Part shown: positions 34,178 through 43,107 of the stretch, piece by piece
Position numbering within the stretch: the stretch's first letter is position 1
Layout of the letters: each line of letters begins with the position of its first letter
From: Levilactobacillus lanxiensis
Lineage (GTDB): Bacteria > Bacillota > Bacilli > Lactobacillales > Lactobacillaceae
DNA: 64,000 nt
Reading direction: 5' to 3'
Assembly (NCBI RefSeq): GCF_016861655.1
Contig: NZ_BOLN01000002.1
Location: 124,001-188,000, forward strand
Made by a program: the position numbers and the translations under genes
The notes under the pieces: model-generated
What the model was told of the DNA's origin: nothing
Database searches by the model: none
What the model saw: only the letters and a program-made list of their open reading frames with translations

Positions 34178-36025
34178 ATGTCAAAAATAGCACGCCGACT
34201 CGTCCTAGCCGGCCTCACATTAACATTAATCGGTGGTGTCTTCACACCAACCTTGGCTCAGGCAGCAACCATTGAACCGGATACTTCTGAAGCAACCGTT
34301 TCAGCTGACTCTGTTCATTATCAATTCAACACAATTCAATCCCCCTATAACATCATAACTGATGAATCGGGCAAAACAACTAACGTTCCTTGGTATTCAC
34401 CAACCGCGGATAATCCCAATATTAAACAAACCTTTTTATCTGCGGACATTTTAAATACGGATAGCAATTTTAAGACAACCTTTGATGCTTATGACACCGC
34501 CGACGGCAATATTGGTAAGGTGTCAGACCGAATGATTAACCTGGCCACTAATGGGCTTGACGGCAATCCCAATCAATCCTTAGCGACCGCTTTGGCCGCA
34601 ACCAGCCCGCTTAACGTTAGTGTCGCTGATTTTATAACTTATGAGTCCGATCTCGATTTCACCTACGGCTGGCTCTTTAAGTCCGCCGCTCAAACTGCGC
34701 TCAAGCTCCGGACCCAGGCAGACATACAAGCAGAGTACCAAAAAGACATTGTGCCAAAACTAAATGAAATCGATACTATCAATCCAGACTCGAATTCGGA
34801 TGTTAAATTTGATTACTATGCGAATGATTTTCCCGGGCAGGCCTCAGGTCTTCTGGAAAATGCAGACAGCATCCATTTAACCAAATCGCCGGAGCAACTC
34901 GCCAAACTGAACCTACAGGCCTCATCCGATCAGGAAAAAGCTCTCCTCATGCAACCTCTTAAAAACTTCATCGTTTCACAAGATGGGAGTGACCCTGCCA
35001 ATCCAACCTTACTAGCCGATGGTCAACTGAGTACCACCGCCCATCCGACTTGCTTCGTCTTCGGTGACTCAAAGCCGACAACACCTAGCACACCCAGTGT
35101 CTCAAATGCTACCAGCAAGCCCGTCACCGTCCACTACGTTGATGAACAAGGCAATACTCTGAAACCAGACAAAACGCTGACTGGGTCACTCGGCGACACT
35201 TACCAGACAGAAGCACTCAACATCGATGGCTACACCCTTATCAAGACGACTGGCCAAGAATCCGGGACCTACACGAATTCAGACCAATCTGTCACCTATG
35301 CCTACCGTAAGGCTGCGGCACATGCCGCCAATGTCGCCAATGTCGCGTCTAAGAACAGCGCTATCTATGCGACCAAGAAAATCCGTCTCTACTCATCCCC
35401 AACCTTCACCAAGCAGGCAGTCAAAACAACCTACGCGAAGAAATCTCGGATGAATCGCCCAATGTTCAAGGTCATTGGGACTGCAACTTCTAAGAATGGT
35501 GTCAAGCGTTATCAGGTTCAAGACCTCAATGGCAAAGGAACCACCGGCTACGTTACTACCAGATCCAGCTATGTAGCTCCTGTCTACTACGCTAACAGGC
35601 CAACTAAAATCACCGTGATCAATCCCAAAGGCTTGAACGCCTACGCCAAGACGAGTCTGACCGGTAAGGCCACACACTACAAACAGGGCCAAGTCCTCAA
35701 AGTTAAGAAGATTGTCACCCATAACCTCACCACCCGCTTCGTCCTCAGCAATGGCGCCTACATTTCCGCCAACAAGAAACTGGTTATCGCTGGAAAATAC
35801 ACGATGCCTAAACGCGTTCAAGCCAAGACGGCCGTCAACCGTTATGGCACAGCCAACTTGACGAACCGCAATCGGCATTATCCTAAGAAGGCTCATGCCA
35901 CCTTCACGGTTAAAGGTTGGGCCTACTCCAACGCCAACAACTTCCGCAAGGGCGACACCCTGCGCTACAAGGTTGCTGGTGGCTACATCACCGGGAATAA
36001 GCAGTTTGTGCGCGTCATCAACTAA
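34178..36025 (+). CDS. Secreted surface protein with MucBP and DUF5776-type repeats (paralogue 2)
   Basis: 615 residues with the same layout as its neighbour: signal peptide ending LAQAA, N-domain opening QFNTIQSPYNIITDESGK (compare PYNIITDKQGH in paralogue 1), MucBP (VTVHYVDEQGNTL to VTYAYRK) and three DUF5776-like units. The last 200 residues are nearly the same in both proteins, while the N-domains differ widely. This implies duplication with divergence of the presumed binding domain or gene conversion of the anchor. ATG preceded by ATGAGGTG. MucBP suggests adhesion to mucin-like glycans (family knowledge). Confidence 0.82.
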   Translation: MSKIARRLVLAGLTLTLIGGVFTPTLAQAATIEPDTSEATVSADSVHYQFNTIQSPYNIITDESGKTTNVPWYSPTADNPNIKQTFLSADILNTDSNFKTTFDAYDTADGNIGKVSDRMINLATNGLDGNPNQSLATALAATSPLNVSVADFITYESDLDFTYGWLFKSAAQTALKLRTQADIQAEYQKDIVPKLNEIDTINPDSNSDVKFDYYANDFPGQASGLLENADSIHLTKSPEQLAKLNLQASSDQEKALLMQPLKNFIVSQDGSDPANPTLLADGQLSTTAHPTCFVFGDSKPTTPSTPSVSNATSKPVTVHYVDEQGNTLKPDKTLTGSLGDTYQTEALNIDGYTLIKTTGQESGTYTNSDQSVTYAYRKAAAHAANVANVASKNSAIYATKKIRLYSSPTFTKQAVKTTYAKKSRMNRPMFKVIGTATSKNGVKRYQVQDLNGKGTTGYVTTRSSYVAPVYYANRPTKITVINPKGLNAYAKTSLTGKATHYKQGQVLKVKKIVTHNLTTRFVLSNGAYISANKKLVIAGKYTMPKRVQAKTAVNRYGTANLTNRNRHYPKKAHATFTVKGWAYSNANNFRKGDTLRYKVAGGYITGNKQFVRVIN

Positions 36026-36041
36026 AAATCAGTACAACCTT

Positions 36042-36082
36042 AATAAGGAGTGAGCTAAGAAATCAGCCCACTCCTTATTTTT
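36042..36082. terminator. Terminator, bidirectional
   Basis: AATAAGGAGTGAGCT pairs with AGCCCACTCCTTATT (one mismatch), T-rich after. Serves surface protein 2 and the convergent hydrolase. Confidence 0.8.
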
Positions 36083-36107
36083 CTGCAATTTTTTCTTTGT
36101 TAACCCT

Positions 36108-36953
36108 TTACCCAAACACCTCAAGAATACTCTGAGCAATTTCAGCAGCGTGACTTTCCAACGCAAAGTGGCCACTATCCACTGATTTCACAATCGCCTG
36201 ACTGTCATCCTTGGTGAACGCTTCGGCCCCAGGGAAAATAAATGACGGATCATTCCGGCCCCAAATCGCTAATAGTTTAGGCTGGTTCTCACGGAGATAC
36301 TGCTGGAACTTGGGGTACTGCTTAATGTTATTTTGATAATCAAAAATCAAATCCAGTTGATTGTCCGCGTAATTGGGATTCTGCGTGTAAGCAATATCCA
36401 ACGTGTAGCCATCGGGACTCACACTGTTTGCCGGCGTGCCCGTCAGATACTGACCCTTGATGGTTTCCGGCGCAAACGCACTCCGATAGCCTGCTCGCTT
36501 CTCTGGTGTCGGGTGATCCCAGAAATCCTGGCGGGTCGCCCACTTCTGGCCCAACCCTTCTTGATAAACGTTTCCGTTCTGACTCACGATGCCTTGAATC
36601 CACTCTGGATGTGCCGCAGCGATTTGAAAACCGATTGGTGCCCCATAATCAAACACGTACATGTAGAACGGATTTAACCCTAACTTTTCAATAAAGTCGG
36701 TCATGACCGCAGCCAAATGGGCAAACGTGTACGTGAAGTCCTTGTGGTTGGGCATGCTCGATTGACCGAACCCCGGATAGTCTGGCGCAATCAAGTGGAA
36801 GTCATTTTCCAAGCGTGGCATCAGGTCTCTAAACATATGACTGGCGGACGGGAAGCCATGGAATAACAGCATGGTCGGCTTTTCCGGATTGCCTGCTTCA
36901 CGGTAAAAAATGTTTAGGTCGTCTACTTGTACGGTGTGAAAACTAGTCATCAT
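36108..36953 (-). CDS. Alpha/beta hydrolase of the epoxide hydrolase / haloalkane dehalogenase group
   Basis: 281 residues. HGFPSASHMFRDL carries the oxyanion region, and VFDYGAPIGFQIA the nucleophile elbow with Asp instead of Ser, which marks the epoxide hydrolase/dehalogenase clade. WGRNDPSF and DSGHFALE supply the acid and histidine. The natural substrate is unknown. AAGGAGATAATG precedes the tandem ATG at 36948-36953. It lies 4 bp after the MarR gene, which probably controls it. Confidence 0.88.
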   Translation of the reverse strand: MMTSFHTVQVDDLNIFYREAGNPEKPTMLLFHGFPSASHMFRDLMPRLENDFHLIAPDYPGFGQSSMPNHKDFTYTFAHLAAVMTDFIEKLGLNPFYMYVFDYGAPIGFQIAAAHPEWIQGIVSQNGNVYQEGLGQKWATRQDFWDHPTPEKRAGYRSAFAPETIKGQYLTGTPANSVSPDGYTLDIAYTQNPNYADNQLDLIFDYQNNIKQYPKFQQYLRENQPKLLAIWGRNDPSFIFPGAEAFTKDDSQAIVKSVDSGHFALESHAAEIAQSILEVFG

Positions 36954-36956
36954 TCA

Positions 36957-37376
36957 TTATCTCCTTAATTTTTCGTCATTAGTCGTTAGTAAGCGGGTCA
37001 TCGCGGCTTTATCGGCCCCCAGCTTATCCGTTGTGAAATGGCCCCACGCCTCGAGACAGCGATTGGCTGTTTCGAGAAATGGTCCACTGGCCGGCAAGAG
37101 ATCGACAGTCGCCGACTTGCCATTGAGGTACATTTTAAGATACCCTTGTCGTTCCAGCTTTTGGGCCATGCGATAGCTGGAGGACCGCTCATAGCCCAGG
37201 TTCTCGGCCAGCTCACTGATGGTCAATGGATGTTGGTCCTCCAAGGCCATCATCAAATAGGAATAGGCCGGCCGCATCCCGGTGGGTTTAAAGAACTTGT
37301 CGGCCGCGGCTTCAGCGGTCCGCATGTACCGTGCCGCTGTAAAGTAGGCACAGGTTTCGTAAAAATGGTGCGTCAC
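36957..37376 (-). CDS. MarR-type winged-helix transcriptional regulator
   Basis: 139 residues from a GTG at 37376 that follows AAGGAGGG. The winged helix is LTISELAENLGYERSSSYRM with LERQGYLKMYLNGKSATVDLLPASG. Unlike classic MarR, the wing is short. It heads the operon with the Asp-type hydrolase. A palindrome over the promoter suggests autoregulation. Ligand unknown; perhaps a compound destroyed by the hydrolase (inference). Confidence 0.82.
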   Translation of the reverse strand: MTHHFYETCAYFTAARYMRTAEAAADKFFKPTGMRPAYSYLMMALEDQHPLTISELAENLGYERSSSYRMAQKLERQGYLKMYLNGKSATVDLLPASGPFLETANRCLEAWGHFTTDKLGADKAAMTRLLTTNDEKLRR

Positions 37377-37395
37377 ACTTATCGCCCTCCTTATC

Positions 37396-37412
37396 GTGTA
37401 CATACACTATAA
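37396..37412 (-). promoter_or_regulatory. Candidate operator/promoter of the MarR-hydrolase operon
   Basis: Inverted repeat GTGTA-CA-TACAC at 37396-37407 overlaps the minus-strand -10 TATAGT (37407-37412). It is placed 20 bp before the MarR start, as expected for an autorepressor. Confidence 0.55.
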
Positions 37413-37473
37413 AGCTAAAATTTTTTTCTTGTCAAGCCGCTTCTAGATTAACTATCACAATACCTGACAACGT

Positions 37474-37514
37474 AAAAAGAGAGCCGGCCAAGAAACACAG
37501 CCCACTCTCTTTTC
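37474..37514. terminator. Terminator of the prolyl-tRNA editing gene
   Basis: AAAAAGAGAG and CTCTCTTTT pair with a central GC/GC extension. A/T tracts flank both ends. Confidence 0.7.
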
Positions 37515-37522
37515 TTCAGGCA

Positions 37523-38026
37523 TTAGCCCTCTAATTCAAGAATCTGGTAATCGTATCCTAAGTTTTTAACGAACTGCAGGACATCATCACTATCTACAAA
37601 AATCGTGCTGGTGTTGATGTTGGGGTGAAAACTCATACGCTTCTCACTCAAGATGGCTTTGTCAAAGTAAACCTTCACGTCATGATCTTTGTTGTTCAAC
37701 AGCTCAAAGATAGAGACGATGCCGGGTTCCAAGCCCAGCTTCTCAAACAACAAATCATCATGGCCCATCTTGGCCCGTTTGGCACCGGTCAGTTCTTCAA
37801 ATTGATGGAAGTCGAGCCGCTTGGCATCATCCATGACTAGCAAATAACATTCGGTTTTCTTCTTGTTCGTTAAGAACATGGTCTTCGTCCGGACGCCTTC
37901 AATGCCCTCGATGAAGGCGTCAGCTTCTTCAGTGGTATGGGCAACAGCGTGATGAACGATTTGGTATTGAATGTTCATCTTTTCTAAGGCTTCTTCGACT
38001 TGTTTGGCAGGTTCCACAACGATCAT
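37523..38026 (-). CDS. ProX/PrdX-type prolyl-tRNA editing protein (YbaK/EbsC superfamily)
   Basis: 167 residues, a single stand-alone editing domain. Typical features: QIVHHAVAHTTEEADAF near the N-terminus, TKTMFLTNKKKTECYLLVM with the conserved Lys, and a late FHPNINTSTIFVDSDDVLQF. Relatives hydrolyse Ala-tRNA(Pro) mischarged by prolyl-tRNA synthetase. ATG at 38026 is close to its ribosome site; a GTG three codons on is possible. Monocistronic. Confidence 0.88.
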   Translation of the reverse strand: MIVVEPAKQVEEALEKMNIQYQIVHHAVAHTTEEADAFIEGIEGVRTKTMFLTNKKKTECYLLVMDDAKRLDFHQFEELTGAKRAKMGHDDLLFEKLGLEPGIVSIFELLNNKDHDVKVYFDKAILSEKRMSFHPNINTSTIFVDSDDVLQFVKNLGYDYQILELEG

Positions 38027-38182
38027 CCCTTCAAATTTTGCATTTTATAACAGCGTTTACATGTTAACTTATCATTTATTCTAGCACGGACTTTTGCCGT
38101 TGAACACACATCATCGTCAATTAGTTTCAGAAATTGTGCCTAGGTCAAAATAGACTAGCAAGCAAATTAACCCTTACAAAAC

Positions 38183-38200
38183 TGTACAGTGTGCTGTACA
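38183..38200 (+). promoter_or_regulatory. Candidate MarR operator
   Basis: Perfect inverted repeat TGTACAG-TGTG-CTGTACA 22 bp before the MarR start at 38222. Position and symmetry suit autorepression of the MarR-MFS operon. Confidence 0.72.
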
Positions 38201-38221
38201 CTTTAATCATGAGGTGATGAA

Positions 38222-38647
38222 ATGATTGATGATGGCATGGTTGCGCGCCAGTTGTTACAGCTGGCCCGTCGAATCAAGCAACGGCGGAATCGACACATTC
38301 AAGATTTAGATTTAACGATCGGACAGGGGGATGCCCTAAAGTACTTCGCAGAAAATCCTAACCAGACAATTGCGACGTTCAAAGACTATCAGGGCATCAC
38401 GCATCAGACGGCCCGAGTCATCGTCCAGCATATGGTGGCCTTAGGGGTTGTCACCCTAACAGCCAATCCGCAAGATGGCCGGTCCAAATTAGTGGTGGTC
38501 ACTCCGCTGGGGTTATCCAAATATGCCCAGTTAACGAAACACGGCTGGCGAACGAGTGAAGAACTTTTCGCTGGCTTTACAGCCGCAGAGCAACAGCAAT
38601 TTTTAGCCTTGGCTCGACGCGCTAACGCAAACTTAGAAGGGAAATGA
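38222..38647 (+). CDS. MarR-family transcriptional regulator
   Basis: 141 residues. The helix-turn-helix ATFKDYQGITHQTARVIVQH and the wing DGRSKLVVVTPLG are in standard places. GAGGTGATGA precedes the ATG. The next gene, an MFS transporter, begins immediately after the stop, so this is a regulator-efflux pair. The 18-bp palindrome upstream is the likely binding site. Confidence 0.9.
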   Translation: MIDDGMVARQLLQLARRIKQRRNRHIQDLDLTIGQGDALKYFAENPNQTIATFKDYQGITHQTARVIVQHMVALGVVTLTANPQDGRSKLVVVTPLGLSKYAQLTKHGWRTSEELFAGFTAAEQQQFLALARRANANLEGK

Positions 38648-39811
38648 TTGGGCGTGCACACGCGCTTATACAGTAAGAATGTTCTATTAGTTTTAGTCGC
38701 AAGTTTCTTTTATTTAATGAGTCCTATGTTGATCAATCCGGTTATCGCGGGCTTTTCAGCAAACAGCGGGGCCAGCAGTATTTTAGCCGGGGTGATTGCT
38801 GGGGCCATGAACCTAACCGCCCTCGTGTTACGGCCGCTAGCGGGTAATTTAACCGATCGTCTTTCTAAATACAGCCTCACCCTCATTGGCGGCATCTCCC
38901 TTTTGGTAGCCAGCCTAGGGTATACGTTCACCACGAATGTCGCTCTAATTCTGCTTTTCCGTGTGATTAGTGGTTTTGGCTATACCCTGTGCTCCGTCTG
39001 CATGGCGACCTGGATAGCCGACCTCTTACCCGCCGACCGAATTGGTTCTGGCATGGGGATTTACGGCCTATCGAGTGCCCTGGGCATGGCTGTGGGCCCG
39101 GCATTCAGTGTTTACTTATACCAACAGTACAACTACCAAAGCGTCTTTTGGGTCGCCTCCTTCTTTAGCGTTTTAATGTTGATCGTCATTCAATTTGTCA
39201 GCAATCGGGGGCTTCCTAGTCAGCCTCACGCAACGCAGTCAGAGCCAGCTAAAAAAATCCACCTGGTTCAGCCTAAGGTCGTTCCTTTGGCAATCATTTT
39301 ACTCTTATTCTCCTTACCCTATTTCGCCACAGAAACCTACATCGTGAGCTATATTGCCCATTGTCACTTCGCCGTCCCGGCAGGCGCTTTCTTCCCCGCT
39401 TACGCCATTATCTTGTTAGTGATGCGCCTGCTGTTACGCGATGCCTTTGATCACATCCCGTTTAAAAAATTCTTCTGGCTATGTTTGGGCTTTAACCTGT
39501 TGGGCATCATTGGTCCCACCGATTTAAACAATTGGTTTATGTTATTCCTGGGCGCGTTTGGCTTTGCAGCCGGTTATGGCCTAATGTTCTCAATTTGCCA
39601 GGCCAAGGCACTGACACTAGTTCCCATGTCAGACCGTGGTTTAGCGAATAGCACCTTCTATATTGGCGTGGATATCGGGATGTCAGGTGGGCCGGTGCTA
39701 GCCGGAATTATCACGGCCGTCTTACCCTGGACTTGGCTCTACCCGGTCATGGCACTGTCGTTACCAGTGACGGTGGTCGTTTACCTAGCTAATCGACGAC
39801 TATTAGCCTAA
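38648..39811 (+). CDS. MFS transporter, probable drug or metabolite efflux
   Basis: 387 residues, 12 membrane segments. The motif after helix 2 is RPLAGNLTDRLSKY, the loop 2-3 signature of MFS drug transporters; ALGMAVGPAFSVYLYQ in helix 5 resembles the antiporter motif C. Start TTG at 38648 adjoins the MarR stop; a GTG at 38654 is an alternative. Substrate unknown. Confidence 0.88.
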   Translation: MGVHTRLYSKNVLLVLVASFFYLMSPMLINPVIAGFSANSGASSILAGVIAGAMNLTALVLRPLAGNLTDRLSKYSLTLIGGISLLVASLGYTFTTNVALILLFRVISGFGYTLCSVCMATWIADLLPADRIGSGMGIYGLSSALGMAVGPAFSVYLYQQYNYQSVFWVASFFSVLMLIVIQFVSNRGLPSQPHATQSEPAKKIHLVQPKVVPLAIILLLFSLPYFATETYIVSYIAHCHFAVPAGAFFPAYAIILLVMRLLLRDAFDHIPFKKFFWLCLGFNLLGIIGPTDLNNWFMLFLGAFGFAAGYGLMFSICQAKALTLVPMSDRGLANSTFYIGVDIGMSGGPVLAGIITAVLPWTWLYPVMALSLPVTVVVYLANRRLLA

Positions 39812-40001
39812 TATTTAATCTAAAAATGTAAGTCCTTAATTATTTCCAACTTTTATCACAACAAATTGAAACTTATCGTGAAAGCAACCCACGATAGGCG
39901 TATGATAGGAATACTGCTGTTTTTCGACGTCCCACCAGTGGTCGGTGGGCGGTGACTGGCGCAGTCGGCTATCTTATACTTATGTGGAGTTGAACTTATT
40001 T

Positions 40002-40724
40002 ATGCATGATTCATTATTCATTCGGTGCATTGCCGAATTTATTGGGACGGCCATCATGGTTGCCCTGGGTAACGGTTCCGTTGCCAACGTTGAGCTCAAG
40101 GGTACCAAGGGCTATCACGGCAGCTGGCTGTTGATTGGTTGGGGGTACGGGATTGGGGTCATGATTCCTGCCCTCATGTTTGGGACCATTTCCGGGGCCC
40201 AGATCAACCCGGCCATGACGATTGCCTCAGCCGTCGTCGGCAATTTTCCGTGGCAAGAAGTGCTGCCCTATGTGGTGGCGCAATTGCTGGGCGCCATCAT
40301 CGGTCAACTGGCCGTGGTCCTCGCCTACAAACCCTACTACGAGAAAACGACGGACACGGAAGCCATCCTGGGAACCTTTTCCACGATTGATGCCGCCGAC
40401 AGCAAGCTGAACGGGTTCATCAACGAATTTCTCGGCACCTTTCTGCTGGTGCTGGGCGCCGTTGCCATGACCGCCGACAAATTGGACCCCCGCGCCGACT
40501 TCATTGGCCTGGGCTTCCTGGTCATGTGTTTGGTCGTTTCCCTGGGTGGTCCCACCGGTCCGGCATTGAACCCGGCCCGTGACTTGGGTCCCCGCCTGCT
40601 CCACGCCATCTGGCCATTCCCTCACAAAGGGAGTTCGCAGTTTGAATACAGCTGGGTGCCAGTCATCGCACCAATCGCCGGGGCCGTCTGTGCCACGGTT
40701 CTCTGGCAAACGGTTTTTAACTAA
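40002..40724 (+). CDS. glpF: Aquaglyceroporin (GlpF family)
   Basis: 240 residues with six helices and two NPA half-helices: GAQINPAMT and GPALNPARDLG. The Asp after the second NPA motif marks glycerol-conducting members. In lactobacilli such channels pass glycerol, water and also lactic acid (family knowledge). GTGGAG precedes the ATG at 40002. An upstream leader contains a hairpin CCCACC/GGTGGG around 39930-39948. A strong terminator follows. Confidence 0.92.
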   Translation: MHDSLFIRCIAEFIGTAIMVALGNGSVANVELKGTKGYHGSWLLIGWGYGIGVMIPALMFGTISGAQINPAMTIASAVVGNFPWQEVLPYVVAQLLGAIIGQLAVVLAYKPYYEKTTDTEAILGTFSTIDAADSKLNGFINEFLGTFLLVLGAVAMTADKLDPRADFIGLGFLVMCLVVSLGGPTGPALNPARDLGPRLLHAIWPFPHKGSSQFEYSWVPVIAPIAGAVCATVLWQTVFN

Positions 40725-40732
40725 AGCTATTC

Positions 40733-40766
40733 AAAAGGTCATGTTCGCGCTGAACATGACCTTTTT
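40733..40766 (+). terminator. Terminator of glpF
   Basis: AAAAGGTCATGTTC and GAACATGACCTTTTT are perfect complements over GCGCT. Confidence 0.92.
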
Positions 40767-40848
40767 CGTTTCTAATTTTTAAACATCCGGATAGCTACGC
40801 CGCCACCTGTTCTTCGCTTCCCCGTTTTCTTTTAAAAAAATTCGCTAC

Positions 40849-41838
40849 CTAAAACTGACTCTTCAGACTCCCAATATTCTTAATCACCACCGAAGTACTG
40901 CCATCCGGTTTCGTTTCAAACGCAATCGCATCCCGGTTCTTCAACAAGCTAATCGGCACGTTGATTTCAATCCCATTATCTAACTTGATCTTTTGGCGCT
41001 CATATTTCTTTTCAAAATAATCCGCGTTGGGGACGGTAACGACTGGTTCAATCGCCTTTTTGGCCAGTTGGTCCTTAAATTCTGCTTTAGCTTCTTCTTT
41101 CTGGTCAAACACCACGTCGGCGATATAATCATTATCGATGACGCCATCCGTCTCGATACTGTCGTGAATCGCCTGTTGCGTCTTGGACGTGATGGTGAAG
41201 TCATCCCCGTCATCGTACTGTTCCGAAATTTTTTGAATCGATTTTTTGATCTGCTTAACGTTATTCGAAACTTTGGCGGGAACCGCCGCAACGTTAAGAA
41301 AATCCCGCGACATCAGCCACTTACCACTGGCACCCGTGTACTGCTGTTCACGCAGCTGAACTTTTTCGCCATCCATCAGGAGCATGTTCTTGACCCCCTG
41401 ACTAGGCGATGGCAGGATACTCTTGTTTTGAACGATGTTATTAACCATAACATCCTCGTCATACTCAACGTTATGGATATAGCGCTGGGTGTAATCCAAC
41501 TTGGCAATCCCAATCATTTGGCTCAAGTCCTCGAGTTCGACGTTAAAGAATAACAAGTCGCCACCGGGAATTTTTTCATTGACCTTGATACTGTCAAAAT
41601 AATCCAACGCAAATTTTTCCGTCAGTTTTTGAAAATCGTCACGCCCATTCCAGAACTGTTCGAGCATCGGAATCCGTGATAGCGCCAACTCTACATATTC
41701 ACTTTTTTCAAATTTATCAATCACTTTTTCAACGTACTTGGAAATTTCAAGGTTGTCCTTAGCAATCTCTTTTTGCGACAAAACAACGTTGCCGGAGTCC
41801 TTATCCAAGATGTGGTCAATCACATTTAGAATTCGCAT
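40849..41838 (-). CDS. Nucleoid-associated protein, NA37/YejK family
   Basis: 329 residues. The overall plan fits the 37-kDa nucleoid-associated family: FALDYFDSIKVNEKIPGGDLLFFNV early, a middle helical domain, KIKLDNGIEINVPISLLKNR and a last strand SVVIKNIGSL. In E. coli YejK binds DNA and topoisomerases. GAGGAAAAG precedes the ATG at 41838. In Gram-positives such proteins often sit in accessory regions. It is monocistronic here. Confidence 0.78.
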   Translation of the reverse strand: MRILNVIDHILDKDSGNVVLSQKEIAKDNLEISKYVEKVIDKFEKSEYVELALSRIPMLEQFWNGRDDFQKLTEKFALDYFDSIKVNEKIPGGDLLFFNVELEDLSQMIGIAKLDYTQRYIHNVEYDEDVMVNNIVQNKSILPSPSQGVKNMLLMDGEKVQLREQQYTGASGKWLMSRDFLNVAAVPAKVSNNVKQIKKSIQKISEQYDDGDDFTITSKTQQAIHDSIETDGVIDNDYIADVVFDQKEEAKAEFKDQLAKKAIEPVVTVPNADYFEKKYERQKIKLDNGIEINVPISLLKNRDAIAFETKPDGSTSVVIKNIGSLKSQF

Positions 41839-42086
41839 TACTTTTCCTCACTCTGCATACCGGTATTAAAAGACGGTTTAGTTACTGGTAAAAACCAGCT
41901 AATATCATTATATCTAGCATTGACTACGAAAGCTATCGCCACCAGCCACTCTTATGCCGTCTAAACCAAGTGACCAAACAAGCGTATACCGATGAAAACA
42001 AAATTGCATTTAAAAAAAGTTTCGCAAAATGAGGCATTTCCGACTATCCTAGAGAGGTAAGCAGGATGAAAATGGAGGTCTTCAAG

Positions 42087-42833
42087 ATGGAATTTAACGT
42101 CACGCGTGACGGATTAACTTTAGCAGGTATTTACGAGCCAGCACCACAGCCCAACGGCACGGTTGCCATTCTCATGCACGGTTTCACGAGCGACCGCGGG
42201 TACACGCCCACGGCCCTACTGGTTCAGCTGGCCCAACGTTTGCGGGCAATTGGTGTGAGCACCGTGCGTTTCGACTTTAACGGTCTGGGACACAGCGATG
42301 GCGACTTCGCCAACATGACCGTTCTCAACGAAATCGCCGACGCGCAGGCCGTGTTGACTGCCGTGCAGACGCGACTCAAGCCACAACGGATCGACTTGTT
42401 GGGCCACTCCCAGGGTGGCGTGGTCGCCAGCATGCTAGCCGGCTACTACCCCGATGTGATTCACAAATTAGTGCTGATGGCGCCCGCCGCTACGCTAAAG
42501 GACGATGCCATTGCCGGGCGCACCCGTGGCTTGGTTTACGACCCACACCACATCCCCGCGCAACAACCCATGGACAATGGTGAGACGCTGGGCGGCTTTT
42601 ACCTCCGCACGGCTCAACTACTCCCCATCTATGAGACTGCGCAGGCCTTCGCCGGTCCCGTCTGCCTGATTCACGGGGACGCCGACCAGATTGTCGCCCA
42701 CCGCGCTTCCGAACGGTACGACGCCGTTTACCAAGACAGCACCCTGCACCTCATCCCCGGCGCCAGCCATCGCCTAGACGGGGACGCCCGCGAAACGGTC
42801 CTGCAGTTAGCCACCGACTTTATTCAAGATTAA
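42087..42833 (+). CDS. Cinnamoyl/feruloyl esterase-like serine hydrolase
   Basis: 248 residues. HGFTSDRG (oxyanion loop), FDFNGLGHSDGDFANMTVLNE, the nucleophile LLGHSQGGVVASMLAGYYPD, Asp in IHGDADQIV and His in GASHRLD. These patterns, including MAPAATLKDDAI and TLGGFYLR, are those of lactobacillar cinnamoyl esterases that release ferulic or caffeic acid from plant esters. I chose the second ATG (42087) because GGAGG stands 9 nt before it; an ATG at 42066 is possible. A terminator follows. Confidence 0.88.
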   Translation: MEFNVTRDGLTLAGIYEPAPQPNGTVAILMHGFTSDRGYTPTALLVQLAQRLRAIGVSTVRFDFNGLGHSDGDFANMTVLNEIADAQAVLTAVQTRLKPQRIDLLGHSQGGVVASMLAGYYPDVIHKLVLMAPAATLKDDAIAGRTRGLVYDPHHIPAQQPMDNGETLGGFYLRTAQLLPIYETAQAFAGPVCLIHGDADQIVAHRASERYDAVYQDSTLHLIPGASHRLDGDARETVLQLATDFIQD

Positions 42834-42840
42834 TCATCTT

Positions 42841-42872
42841 ACGCGTTCAGCCAGCGACTGGACGCGTTTTTT
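42841..42872 (+). terminator. Terminator of the esterase gene
   Basis: ACGCGTTCAG and CTGGACGCGT pair (one mismatch), then TTTTTT. Confidence 0.82.
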
Positions 42873-43044
42873 AGTGGCCATTTTTCAGAGGATTCACCGG
42901 CTAGCTGGTCGTTGATTACCTCCCCTAATTATCATGGCCGACCTGTCTCTTTTTTCGTTCCCTTTTCCCGGAAAACCCGCTATAATCAGTTAGGTTACAC
43001 CAGTTTTTACTCTAAAAAATTCTAACCATAGAGGAGGTAGCCTG

Positions 43045-43107
43045 ATGACGCAACCGATTATTACCTTGCGCAATGTCACCAAACGTTACGGGACCCATAC
43101 CATTGTC
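43045..43107 (+). pseudogene. Truncated potA-like 5' end (relic)
   Basis: After the same ribosome site and context as potA (GAGGAGGTAGCCTGATGAC) the frame reads MTQPIITLRNVTKRYGTHTI, nearly the N-terminus of PotA at 46247 ([20 protein letters not shown]). Homology stops after about 21 codons where the IS200/IS605 end begins. A promoter-like TATAAT (42981-42986) in a context like that before potA is also retained. DNA identity to potA is only moderate, so this is an old duplicate or the remains of a second operon. Confidence 0.8.

Noticed and set aside
32229-36025. Sortase (LPxTG) anchoring of the two MucBP proteins
   Set aside because: No LPxTG-like motif, hydrophobic tail or basic end is present at either C-terminus.
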